Assembly: GCA_902797555.1 (NCBI GenBank)
Contig: CADBTM010000146.1
Span: 1 to 6,640 of the forward strand
Direction: 5' to 3'
DNA: 6,640 bases
Source: Oscillospiraceae bacterium
Lineage (GTDB): Bacteria; Bacillota; Clostridia; Oscillospirales; Butyricicoccaceae
Both the position numbers and the translations under genes were made by a program. The notes beneath the pieces are model-generated. The model was not told the DNA's origin, ran no database searches, and saw only the letters and a program-made list of their open reading frames with translations. Shown in pieces: positions 1 through 5,251 of this stretch; the first letter of the stretch is position 1; each line of letters starts with the position of its first letter.

Positions 1-595
1 CGGAAATATCCTTGAGGGCGCGGGTATAGGAGCCGTGGTAGGCGGGATAATCGTTGAGGGTCTCGCTGTGGACGGTGGGGATGCCCTTTTCATTGAGAAT
101 ATCGGTGACAAGCTGTCCCACCGCCAGCATGTTGCAGCTTTTGTCGGTGGTGCGGTACTCGCCGGAGGCGGCATAGGTATGCCCGGCGGAGGGAGTGTAG
201 GCCTCGGTGCCGTGGGTGTGCATCACCAGCACCTGCACGCCCTCCGTTCCGAGGGTCACCGGGCAGGGCTGGGACAGCAGGGCGGGGATGTCGATCTCAT
301 AATCGGTCTGATTTTTGAAGTATACCGCCCCGCCGAGGGAATATTCCCGCGTGTTTCCCGTGATGGACAGGGCGGGCGCGTCGGAAACGGTGTCGGGCTC
401 CGGCAGGGCGGGGAGGATGAGAGGCGCCTCGGTGCACGGCTCGTCGGCCTCGGGGATGCAGGTCTCCATGCCTGCCGCAGGCAGATCGGGCAGGGGAGCG
501 GGCGCGGGTGGAGAAAACAGACCGCTGCCCGCCAAAAGCAGCGCAGCCATGAGCACCGCCGCCGGCATGGCGGTGGAAAACGCCTTTTTTGCCAT
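1..595 (-). CDS. spoIIP: Stage II sporulation protein P, N-terminal part (cut by left edge)
   Basis: SpoIIP is a membrane-anchored peptidoglycan amidase/endopeptidase. With SpoIID and SpoIIM it drives engulfment of the forespore, acting outside the mother-cell membrane. About 198 residues are visible and the frame stays open to the window edge, so the C-terminal part is missing. Residues 11-28 form a hydrophobic N-terminal anchor, followed by a Pro/Ala/Glu-rich linker to about residue 75. The SpoIIP domain then begins, with the hallmark VLVMHTHGTEAY near residues 122-133 (its first His is a predicted metal ligand), a following RTTD..CNMLAVG segment (148-160), and PAYHGSYTRAL near 184-194. The ATG at 593-595 is chosen because AAGGGAGG lies 7 bases upstream. 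The gene follows gpr by 44 bases on the same strand, as in Bacillus. The family assignment is secure; only the end is unknown. Confidence 0.93.
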   Translation of the reverse strand, partial: MAKKAFSTAMPAAVLMAALLLAGSGLFSPPAPAPLPDLPAAGMETCIPEADEPCTEAPLILPALPEPDTVSDAPALSITGNTREYSLGGAVYFKNQTDYEIDIPALLSQPCPVTLGTEGVQVLVMHTHGTEAYTPSAGHTYAASGEYRTTDKSCNMLAVGQLVTDILNEKGIPTVHSETLNDYPAYHGSYTRALKDIS

Positions 596-602
596 AGACC
601 GC

Positions 603-610
603 CCTCCCTT
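603..610 (-). promoter_or_regulatory. Ribosome binding site of spoIIP
   Basis: On the minus strand this reads AAGGGAGG, 7 bases before the ATG at 595. It fixes the spoIIP start, which matters because a second in-frame ATG lies nine codons downstream. Confidence 0.8.
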
Positions 611-616
611 CAAATC

Positions 617-645
617 AGGGTATGCGCATCGGGCGAAAGCTATGC
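617..645 (-). promoter_or_regulatory. Sigma-E-like promoter candidate for spoIIP
   Basis: On the minus strand GCATAGC (639-645) is followed after 14 bases by CATACCCT (617-624). The mother-cell sigma-E consensus is roughly kmATATT, about 14 bases, then CATACAnT, so the -10 matches at nearly every position and the -35 keeps its GCATA core. The -35 overlaps the gpr stop codon (640-642). A start near 609-611 would leave a leader of only about 15 bases that begins at the ribosome binding site, which is tight. In Bacillus, spoIIP has its own sigma-E promoter behind gpr, which supports the reading. Activity is inferred. Confidence 0.42.
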
Positions 646-1512
646 CAGCAGCGCCTCCATCTCTTCGGGGGTCAGATCCCGCTGCATGGCCAGATTGAGG
701 GCGTAGCCCAGAATCTTGCCGCATTCGGTGATCTGCCGGTCGATGTCCTTTGGGGTCACCAGCAGGCCGGGATCGGGCAGGGCGCTTTCGGAAATGTCTG
801 CACCCTCCGGAAGCAGGTCGAACGCCAGCGTCCGAGCCTCCACCACCGTGGGCACCCCCAGCGCGATGACGGGCACGCCCAGCGTGGCGGCGTTGAGCGC
901 CTTGCGGGGATTGAAGGCGCCGCTGCCCGGGGTGATCCCCGTGTCGGAAAGCTGAAAGGTGCGGCACAGCCGTCCCGCCGAGCGGGCACACAGGGCGTCG
1001 ATTGCCACCACCGCAGCCGGGCGCACCCGGCTGACGATGCCCCGGAGGATCTCTACCGTCTCGATGCCGGTGTCGCCCAGCACGCCCGCCGCCACCGCAC
1101 AGACGGGGCGCATCCCTCCAAAGGTCTCGGGCATGGCGGAGATCAGATGGCGGGTGACGATGAGATGGCGCAGGGTCTCGGGCCCCAGCGCGTCGGGGGT
1201 AACCGATCGGTTGCCCAGCCCGGCGGCAAGCACCGTCCCCTCCCGGGGGAGCAGCGTGCGCAGCAGCGCCGCCAGCTCGCGGGCACAGGAAAACAGCCAT
1301 TCGCCGTTATCCTCCCCACGGGGAAGCAGCTCGGCGGTGAGATAGGCGCCTTTCGGCTTGCCCAGCGCCCGCTGACCCCGCTCGTCCAGCACGTCGATCC
1401 GGGTGATCTCCACCGGCTCCCGCCGCCACACCCGGCTTTTCACTCCGGGGAGCGCGCCCGCGCCCAGTCCCTCCCGCCGCTCCAACGCAAGATCTGTCCG
1501 AAAAACAGCCAC
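640..1512 (-). CDS. gpr: GPR germination (spore) endopeptidase
   Basis: GPR cleaves the small acid-soluble proteins that coat spore DNA, releasing amino acids at germination. It is made as a zymogen in the forespore (peptidase family A25). The 290-residue product shows family hallmarks in order: RTDLALE at 5-11, resembling the self-processing site; GKPKGAYLTAE at 51-61; GLGNRSVTPDALGP at 98-111; VTRHL at 119-123; GVLGDTGIETVEIL at 143-156; AIDAL at 170-174; then a GITPGSG loop and TLGVPVIALGVPTVVEA. Asp107 and Asp172 are the likely equivalents of the proposed catalytic Asp127 and Asp193 of the B. megaterium enzyme. I chose the GTG at 1510-1512 because AGGGAGG lies 8 bases upstream; a longer TTG start (1531-1533) would place that site inside the gene. 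It is shorter than Bacillus GPR (about 370 residues), with a very short propeptide. It heads a gpr-spoIIP unit. Confidence 0.95.
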   Translation of the reverse strand: MAVFRTDLALERREGLGAGALPGVKSRVWRREPVEITRIDVLDERGQRALGKPKGAYLTAELLPRGEDNGEWLFSCARELAALLRTLLPREGTVLAAGLGNRSVTPDALGPETLRHLIVTRHLISAMPETFGGMRPVCAVAAGVLGDTGIETVEILRGIVSRVRPAAVVAIDALCARSAGRLCRTFQLSDTGITPGSGAFNPRKALNAATLGVPVIALGVPTVVEARTLAFDLLPEGADISESALPDPGLLVTPKDIDRQITECGKILGYALNLAMQRDLTPEEMEALLA

Positions 1513-1520
1513 TTTTTTGT

Positions 1521-1527
1521 CCTCCCT
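1521..1527 (-). promoter_or_regulatory. Ribosome binding site that decides the gpr start
   Basis: The minus strand reads AGGGAGG, followed by an 8-base A-rich spacer and GTG at 1512. Because the site lies downstream of the upstream in-frame TTG (1533), it argues against that longer start. Confidence 0.8.
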
Positions 1528-1540
1528 ACACAATTTTTCT

Positions 1541-1570
1541 TATTTTTTCAAAAGAAATCAAAAAATATGT
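1541..1570 (-). promoter_or_regulatory. Forespore (sigma-F/sigma-G-like) promoter candidate for gpr
   Basis: On the minus strand ACATA (1566-1570) is followed after 15 bases by TGAAAAAATA (1541-1550). The sigma-F consensus is approximately GYATA, 15-16 bases, GGnnAnAHTR; each element departs only at its first base. A sigma-G -10 (CATnnTA) read at 1541-1547 matches less well. The predicted start near 1534 gives a leader of about 22 bases that includes the gpr ribosome binding site at 1521-1527. The surroundings are very A/T-rich, so a chance match is possible. Forespore transcription of gpr is established in Bacillus; its use here is inferred. Confidence 0.42.
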
Positions 1571-1580
1571 AAATTATCCC

Positions 1581-1609
1581 TTGCTTTTTTGCGGCGGGAA
1601 TGATAAAAT
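1581..1609 (+). promoter_or_regulatory. Sigma-A promoter of rpsT with extended -10
   Basis: TTGCTT (1581-1586), a 17-base spacer, and TAAAAT (1604-1609), preceded by the extended -10 dinucleotide TG at 1601-1602. The start is expected near 1616, giving a leader of about 34 bases before the GTG of rpsT. It sits back to back with the gpr promoter candidate without overlapping it. Confidence 0.75.
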
Positions 1610-1649
1610 ACTTTTGCTGTAAATTTCGCTGTAAGGGAGGTCAGGAATC

Positions 1650-1910
1650 GTGCCCAACATCAAGTCTGCTAAAAAGCGTGTTTTGGTCAGCAAGCTCAAC
1701 AACGCGAAGAACCGTGCTGTCAAGACCGAGCTCAAGACCATGGTCAAGAAGTTTGATGCTGCCGTCGCCGAGGGTGGTGACGCTGCTCAGGCTGCTTATA
1801 AAGCCGCTGTGAAGAACATTGATCAGGCTGCTGCCAAGGGAATCATCCACAAGAACACCGCAGCCCGCAAAAAGAGCCAGCTTACCAGAAAGCTGAACGC
1901 AGCGGAGTAA
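1650..1910 (+). CDS. rpsT: 30S ribosomal protein S20
   Basis: S20 is a primary-binding protein of the small ribosomal subunit that contacts 16S rRNA. The 86-residue product has the usual family length and composition: highly basic, almost entirely helical, beginning PNIKSAKKRVLVSKLNNAKNR and ending with a basic tail containing HKNTAARKKSQLTRKLNA. The start is the GTG at 1650-1652, with AAGGGAGGT at 1633-1641 and an 8-base spacer. A non-ATG start is notable because E. coli rpsT uses TTG and is feedback-controlled at translation; whether that applies here is unknown. The gene has its own sigma-A promoter and a terminator 21 bases past its stop, so it is monocistronic. Divergence from gpr matches the Bacillus arrangement. 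Lys and Ala codon use differs a little from its GC-richer neighbours, as expected for a highly expressed gene. Confidence 0.98.
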   Translation: MPNIKSAKKRVLVSKLNNAKNRAVKTELKTMVKKFDAAVAEGGDAAQAAYKAAVKNIDQAAAKGIIHKNTAARKKSQLTRKLNAAE

Positions 1911-1925
1911 TCTCCAAAGGGAAAC

Positions 1926-1958
1926 AAAAAAGCGCCTGCCAGATGGCAGGCGCTTTTT
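1926..1958. terminator. Bidirectional intrinsic terminator between rpsT and the reductase gene
   Basis: A 10-bp perfect GC-rich stem, AGCGCCTGCC (1931-1940) with GGCAGGCGCT (1945-1954), and an AGAT loop. It has an A-run on the left and a T-run on the right, so a U-tract follows the hairpin in either direction. It serves both convergent genes: rpsT ends at 1910 and the reductase gene at 1967. Confidence 0.92.
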
Positions 1959-1966
1959 ATTGTGTT

Positions 1967-3076
1967 TTATCCGAGAAAGTATTGCTTGATCTCCTGCAGC
2001 TTTTCGGGGATGCCGATAAACTGGGGACATTCGGCGGCACAGGCGCCGCAGCCCAGACACTTCTCGGCGTCCTTGTCCAGCTCGTCCTCCAGATAGTCCT
2101 TTTTGGCCGCTTCAAACAGACCCCACACCTTTGCCCGGTTATAGGCCTTGAAATGCTGCTGGGGACGGATCTCCATGGGACATACGTTGCAGTATGCGCA
2201 GCCGGTGCAGTACAGGTCGGACAGCTGGCGCAGCTTGTCGTTGGTGGTGCGATAGGATTCCACCTCGGCGGGATCCATCTGCTCCATCCGCTCGACGATG
2301 GCCACATTGTCCTCCACCATCTGGATGCTCTGCATGCCGGACAGAGCCAGCGACACAGAGGGATTGCCCAGCACAAAGCGGAGCGCCAGCTCCTGGGGGC
2401 TTTGGGCGGGGGTATCGTACAGCTTCATAAAGTCCTCGCCGCCGGTGGTGATCATTCCTCCGGCCACAGGTCCCATGATCATGATGCCCATGCCTCTTGC
2501 GGCCAGCTCGGCCATCACGGCCTCGTTGCTCTGGTCGATGAGGTTATATTGGCAAAGCAGGGTGTCAAAGATTCCGCGGTCGGCGATCTCCACCATCACC
2601 CGGGGCGCGTCGTGGAAGGAAAAGCTGATATGACGGATCAGACCCTCTTCCTTGGCCTTGAGCATGTCCAGATCCATCTGAACCTTTTTGGCGTGCTCCC
2701 AGCGTCCTGCGTTGAGGGCGTGCATGTGGTAAAAATCCAGATGATCGGTCTGCATCAGCTTGAGGCTGTGCTCCAGCTTACGGCGAAAATCGCCCGGCTC
2801 CTGCACCTCGGTAGGGGGCAGCTTGGAGGAAAGGTAGATATTGTCCCGCACGTCGTGCAGGGCTTCGCCCACCATGCGCTGGTTGTCCCGGTTGGTGTAT
2901 CCCCAGGCGGTGTCAAAGAAATTGATTCCCAGATCATAGGCGCGCCGCAGAATGGGGGTGCAGGCTTCGTCGTCGCAGTGTTTGTCCTTGCCCTCACCCA
3001 CGGCAGGCAGGCGCATGCAGCCAAAGCCCAGCCGGGAGACCATGGGGCCGTTTTTCCCGAATTGTTTGTATTGCAT
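1967..3076 (-). CDS. Aldo/keto reductase with C-terminal 2[4Fe-4S] ferredoxin domain (COG1453 type)
   Basis: This is a predicted cytoplasmic oxidoreductase of 369 residues, normal for the family, which joins an aldo/keto reductase barrel to an iron-sulfur module. The barrel begins with MVSRLGFGCMRLP. Its catalytic tetrad appears intact as Asp55 and Tyr60 (FDTAWGY), Lys85 (SSKLP) and His119 (YHMHAL). The C-terminal module has two cysteine clusters: C290-x2-C293-x2-C296-x2-C299-P, then C340-x2-C343-x2-C346-x3-C350-P followed by QFIGIPEKL. Known members mostly have unknown substrates; the clusters suggest electron exchange with ferredoxin or a flavoprotein rather than, or in addition to, NAD(P)H. 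The ATG at 3074-3076 follows AGGAGGG by 7 bases. It is a single gene, divergent from the ABC importer operon and convergent with rpsT, so its pathway cannot be read from context. Confidence 0.9.
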   Translation of the reverse strand: MQYKQFGKNGPMVSRLGFGCMRLPAVGEGKDKHCDDEACTPILRRAYDLGINFFDTAWGYTNRDNQRMVGEALHDVRDNIYLSSKLPPTEVQEPGDFRRKLEHSLKLMQTDHLDFYHMHALNAGRWEHAKKVQMDLDMLKAKEEGLIRHISFSFHDAPRVMVEIADRGIFDTLLCQYNLIDQSNEAVMAELAARGMGIMIMGPVAGGMITTGGEDFMKLYDTPAQSPQELALRFVLGNPSVSLALSGMQSIQMVEDNVAIVERMEQMDPAEVESYRTTNDKLRQLSDLYCTGCAYCNVCPMEIRPQQHFKAYNRAKVWGLFEAAKKDYLEDELDKDAEKCLGCGACAAECPQFIGIPEKLQEIKQYFLG

Positions 3077-3099
3077 GAAGGATCCCTCCTTTTTTTCTT

Positions 3100-3128
3100 A
3101 TTTTACCATAGACGGGGAAGAGAGAAAA
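3100..3128 (-). promoter_or_regulatory. Probable sigma-A promoter of the reductase gene
   Basis: On the minus strand TAAAAT (3100-3105) is preceded by the extended -10 TG (3107-3108). The -35 position at 17 bases reads only TTTTCT (3123-3128), a weak match. A start near 3093 would give a leader of about 17 bases that begins just before the ribosome binding site at 3084-3090. Confidence 0.42.
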
Positions 3129-3201
3129 GAACTTTTTGTGATTTCTTTCATTTCATCCAAACAAACGCTTATTTTTATGCGCAATATCCACGAAAAGCCC
3201 C

Positions 3202-3230
3202 TTGACTTTTTCACTGTACAGCGATATACT
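3202..3230 (+). promoter_or_regulatory. Strong sigma-A promoter of the ABC importer operon
   Basis: TTGACT (3202-3207), an exact 17-base spacer, and TATACT (3225-3230): near consensus in both boxes. Transcription should start near 3237, giving a 48-base leader before the ATG at 3285. The spacer contains the palindrome CTGTACAG. Confidence 0.82.
3214..3221. promoter_or_regulatory. Small palindrome in promoter spacer, possible operator
   Basis: CTGTACAG is a perfect 8-bp palindrome, extended to 12 matching bases of 14 at 3211-3224. It lies wholly between the -35 and -10 boxes, where a bound repressor would block RNA polymerase. An 8-bp palindrome is short enough to arise by chance, and no regulator gene is in the window. 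Confidence 0.25.
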
Positions 3231-3241
3231 GATAAACAATT

Positions 3242-3267
3242 CCCGGCAAGTTTTTTCATTCGCCGGG
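3242..3267 (+). promoter_or_regulatory. 5'-leader hairpin of the ABC importer mRNA
   Basis: CCCGGC (3242-3247) pairs with GCCGGG (3262-3267) across a 14-base loop rich in T. It begins about 5 bases after the predicted transcription start and ends 5 bases before the ribosome binding site AGGAG (3273-3277). It could protect the 5' end of the mRNA or influence ribosome access. It lacks a T-tract on its 3' side, so it is not a plus-strand terminator. Confidence 0.5.
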
Positions 3268-3284
3268 CAAAAAGGAGAAGGCTT

Positions 3285-4244
3285 ATGAACGGAAAGAAAT
3301 GGATCGCGCTTGTCCTGTGCGTTATGATGGCTGCCTGCCTCGCCGCCTGCGGAAACGGCACTTCGGGCGCGAAATACACGGTGGGCATCTGCCAGCTTGC
3401 CCAGCATGAGGCGCTGGACGCTGCCACACAAGGCTTTCGCGACGCGCTGACCAAGGCTCTGGGCGATCAGGTGGCCTTTGACGAGCAGAATGCCTCGGGC
3501 GAATCGGCCAACTGCCCCACCATCATCAACAGCTTTGTTTCCAAGAAGGTGGATCTCATCCTCGCCAACGCCACCTCGCCTCTGCAGGCGGCTGCTTCGG
3601 CCACCAAGGATATCCCCATCCTGGGCACGTCGGTCACCGACTATGCCTCCGCCCTGGAGATCGACAACTGGTCGGGCACGGTGGGAGGCAACATATCTGG
3701 CACCTCCGATCTGGCACCGCTGGATCAGCAGGCCGCTATGATCCAGGAGTGGTTCCCCGATGCCAGGACCGTCGGTCTGCTCTATTGCTCCGCCGAGAGC
3801 AACAGCAAATATCAGGTGGACGTGATGCGCGGCTATCTGGAGCAGATGGGCTACACCTGCCAGGAGTTTGCCTTCACCGATACCAACGACGTGGCTTCGG
3901 TGGCACAGTCGGCCTGTGACGGCTCGGATGTGATCTATATCCCCACCGACAACACTGCCGCCAACAATACCGAGGCCATCGCCAACGTGGTGCTGCCCGC
4001 CAAGGTGCCCGTCATCGCCGGCGAGGAGGGCCTCTGCCGGGGCTGCGGCGTTGCCACCCTTTCCATCAGCTATTACGATCTGGGCTATATCACCGGCGAG
4101 ATGGCGGCAAAGATCCTCACCGGCGAGCAGAGCATTTCTTCCATGCCTGTCCAATATGCCCCGCAGGTCACCAAGATGTATCAGCCCGCCAACTGCGAGC
4201 TGCTGGGGCTGACCGCGCCCGAGGGCTATGACGCCATGAACTGA
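3285..4244 (+). CDS. ABC importer substrate-binding lipoprotein (TrpX-like, ABC_sub_bind family)
   Basis: This is the extracellular ligand-binding component of an ABC importer, tethered to the membrane by lipid. The 319-residue product starts with MNGKK, a hydrophobic stretch, and the lipobox LAAC at 19-22, so the mature protein should begin at Cys22. The two-lobe fold of family PF04392/COG2984 is indicated by TVGICQLAQHEALDAATQGF (32-51), VDLILANATSPLQAA (89-103), DIPILGTSVTDY (109-120), GLLYCSAESNS (164-174), IYIPTDNTAANN (217-228), and IAGEEGLCRGCGVATLSISYYDLG (244-267). The ATG at 3285 follows AAAGGAG with 7 bases; upstream in-frame starts lie before the promoter. Characterised relatives bind tryptophan or other aromatic amino acids, but the ligand cannot be read from the sequence. 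It carries seven cysteines beyond the lipidated one, including a C251-x2-C254 pair. First gene of the operon. Confidence 0.9.
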   Translation: MNGKKWIALVLCVMMAACLAACGNGTSGAKYTVGICQLAQHEALDAATQGFRDALTKALGDQVAFDEQNASGESANCPTIINSFVSKKVDLILANATSPLQAAASATKDIPILGTSVTDYASALEIDNWSGTVGGNISGTSDLAPLDQQAAMIQEWFPDARTVGLLYCSAESNSKYQVDVMRGYLEQMGYTCQEFAFTDTNDVASVAQSACDGSDVIYIPTDNTAANNTEAIANVVLPAKVPVIAGEEGLCRGCGVATLSISYYDLGYITGEMAAKILTGEQSISSMPVQYAPQVTKMYQPANCELLGLTAPEGYDAMN

Positions 4245-4261
4245 TTTTACCAAATCGCGCA

Positions 4262-4290
4262 CGGGACGGGGCGCATTGTGCTCCGTCCCG
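4262..4290 (+). promoter_or_regulatory. Strong intercistronic hairpin between binding-protein and permease genes
   Basis: Bases 4262-4274 can pair with 4278-4290, a 13-bp stem containing two G-U pairs and closed by a three-base loop. It starts 17 bases after the binding-protein stop codon. No T-run follows (ACCTTATTGC), so it is not a canonical terminator. Such hairpins are known to shield the 3' end of binding-protein messages and give more binding protein than permease; that role here is inferred. Confidence 0.65.
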
Positions 4291-4312
4291 ACCTTATTGC
4301 TATGGAACGACC

Positions 4313-4318
4313 GGAGGG
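4313..4318 (+). promoter_or_regulatory. Ribosome binding site that decides the permease start
   Basis: GGAGGG abuts the ATG at 4319 with no spacer but lies 6 bases before the ATG at 4325, which favours the second ATG. Confidence 0.7.
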
Positions 4319-4324
4319 ATGAAT

Positions 4325-5251
4325 ATGGGCTTTTTCGGCTCGCTGATCAATGCGCTGCCCGGTGCGGTGACACAGGGCTTGCTGTGGGGTGTGATGGCCA
4401 TCGGGGTTTACATCACCTTTCGCATCCTCGACGTTGCCGACCTGACGGTAGACGGCTCGCTGGCCACCGGCGGCGCCTGCTGTGTCATGCTGATCCGCAG
4501 CGGGGTCAACCCGTGGCTGGCGCTGCTTTGCGCCTTTGCCGTGGGCATGCTGGCGGGACTGTGCACCGGAATGCTGCACACCCGATGCGGCATCCCGGCG
4601 ATCCTTTCGGGCATCCTCACGCAGCTTGCCCTCTATTCGGTCAACCTGCGCATCATGCAGGGCAAGGCCAACCAGCCGGTGGGCGTGGACAAATACCCGC
4701 TGCTGGTCTCCCAGCGCTTTGTGCGGGAGATGGGACTGCGCAACCCGATTTTGCTGGCGGCGATCCTGCTGGTCATCCTCATTGGATTTCTCTATTGGTT
4801 TTTCGGCACCGAGCGGGGCTGCTCTCTCCGTGCCACCGGCGCAAACCCCAATATGGCGCGGGCACAGGGCATCAACACCCGATCCAACACCGTTCTGGGA
4901 CTGATGCTTTCCAACGGACTGGTGGCCGCCTCGGGCGCACTGCTGGCGCAGTATCAGGGGTCCTCCGACGTGAACATGGGGCGGGGTGCCATCGTCATCG
5001 GCCTTGCCGCCGTCATCATCGGGGAGGTGCTGTTTTCCAAGGTGTTCCGCAACTTTGCCCTCAAGCTGACCGCCGTGGTCATCGGCGCCGTGCTCTATTA
5101 CATCGTCCTGCAGATCGTTTTGCAGCTGGGTCTGAACACCAACGATCTCAAGCTTTTGACTGCCGTCATCGTGGCGGTATTCCTTGCCATTCCCTATTGG
5201 AAGGACAAGGTGTTCCGCAAAAAACAGGGAGGAGGGAAGACCCATGCTTGA
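4325..5251 (+). CDS. ABC importer permease (TrpY-like, COG4120)
   Basis: This is the membrane-spanning channel subunit, which would deliver ligand from the binding lipoprotein to the cytoplasm. The 308-residue product has eight or nine hydrophobic segments, roughly at residues 14-33, 43-58, 64-83, 90-107, 141-161, 187-208, 219-240, 246-270 and 277-292. Family signatures are FRILDVADLTVDGSLATGGA at 32-51, a cytoplasmic loop SLRATGANPNMARAQGI at 167-183 that should contact the ATPase, and an IGEVLFSKVFRN stretch after segment seven. It belongs to the branched-chain-amino-acid/sugar permease superfamily (BPD_transp_2). Two ATGs lie two codons apart; the second is preferred on ribosome-binding-site spacing. 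The C-terminus is basic, as expected for a cytoplasmic tail. It follows the binding-protein gene by 80 bases and overlaps the ATPase start by 8 bases, indicating translational coupling. Confidence 0.92.
   Translation: MGFFGSLINALPGAVTQGLLWGVMAIGVYITFRILDVADLTVDGSLATGGACCVMLIRSGVNPWLALLCAFAVGMLAGLCTGMLHTRCGIPAILSGILTQLALYSVNLRIMQGKANQPVGVDKYPLLVSQRFVREMGLRNPILLAAILLVILIGFLYWFFGTERGCSLRATGANPNMARAQGINTRSNTVLGLMLSNGLVAASGALLAQYQGSSDVNMGRGAIVIGLAAVIIGEVLFSKVFRNFALKLTAVVIGAVLYYIVLQIVLQLGLNTNDLKLLTAVIVAVFLAIPYWKDKVFRKKQGGGKTHA

Noticed and set aside
35..706. Plus-strand open frames across the spoIIP region
   Set aside because: They are antisense to spoIIP, whose reading frame stays open and carries family motifs, and their products are Gly/Arg-rich without motifs.
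1943..3205. A 420-codon plus-strand open frame opposite the reductase gene
   Set aside because: Rich in His, Gly, Leu and Gln with no recognisable domain. It is the antisense shadow of a gene with clear catalytic and cysteine motifs, and it runs through the bidirectional terminator.
3231..3284. T-box or other riboswitch in the importer leader
   Set aside because: The leader predicted from a near-consensus promoter is only about 48 bases and contains no T-box sequence or terminator/antiterminator pair.
3153..4262. A 369-codon minus-strand open frame opposite the binding-protein gene
   Set aside because: Low-complexity His/Gly/Ala composition, no suitable ribosome binding site, and the opposite strand encodes a well-conserved lipoprotein.
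4262..4290. Intrinsic terminator inside the importer operon
   Set aside because: The stem is strong but no T-run follows, and the permease and ATPase genes downstream have no promoter of their own that I can see.
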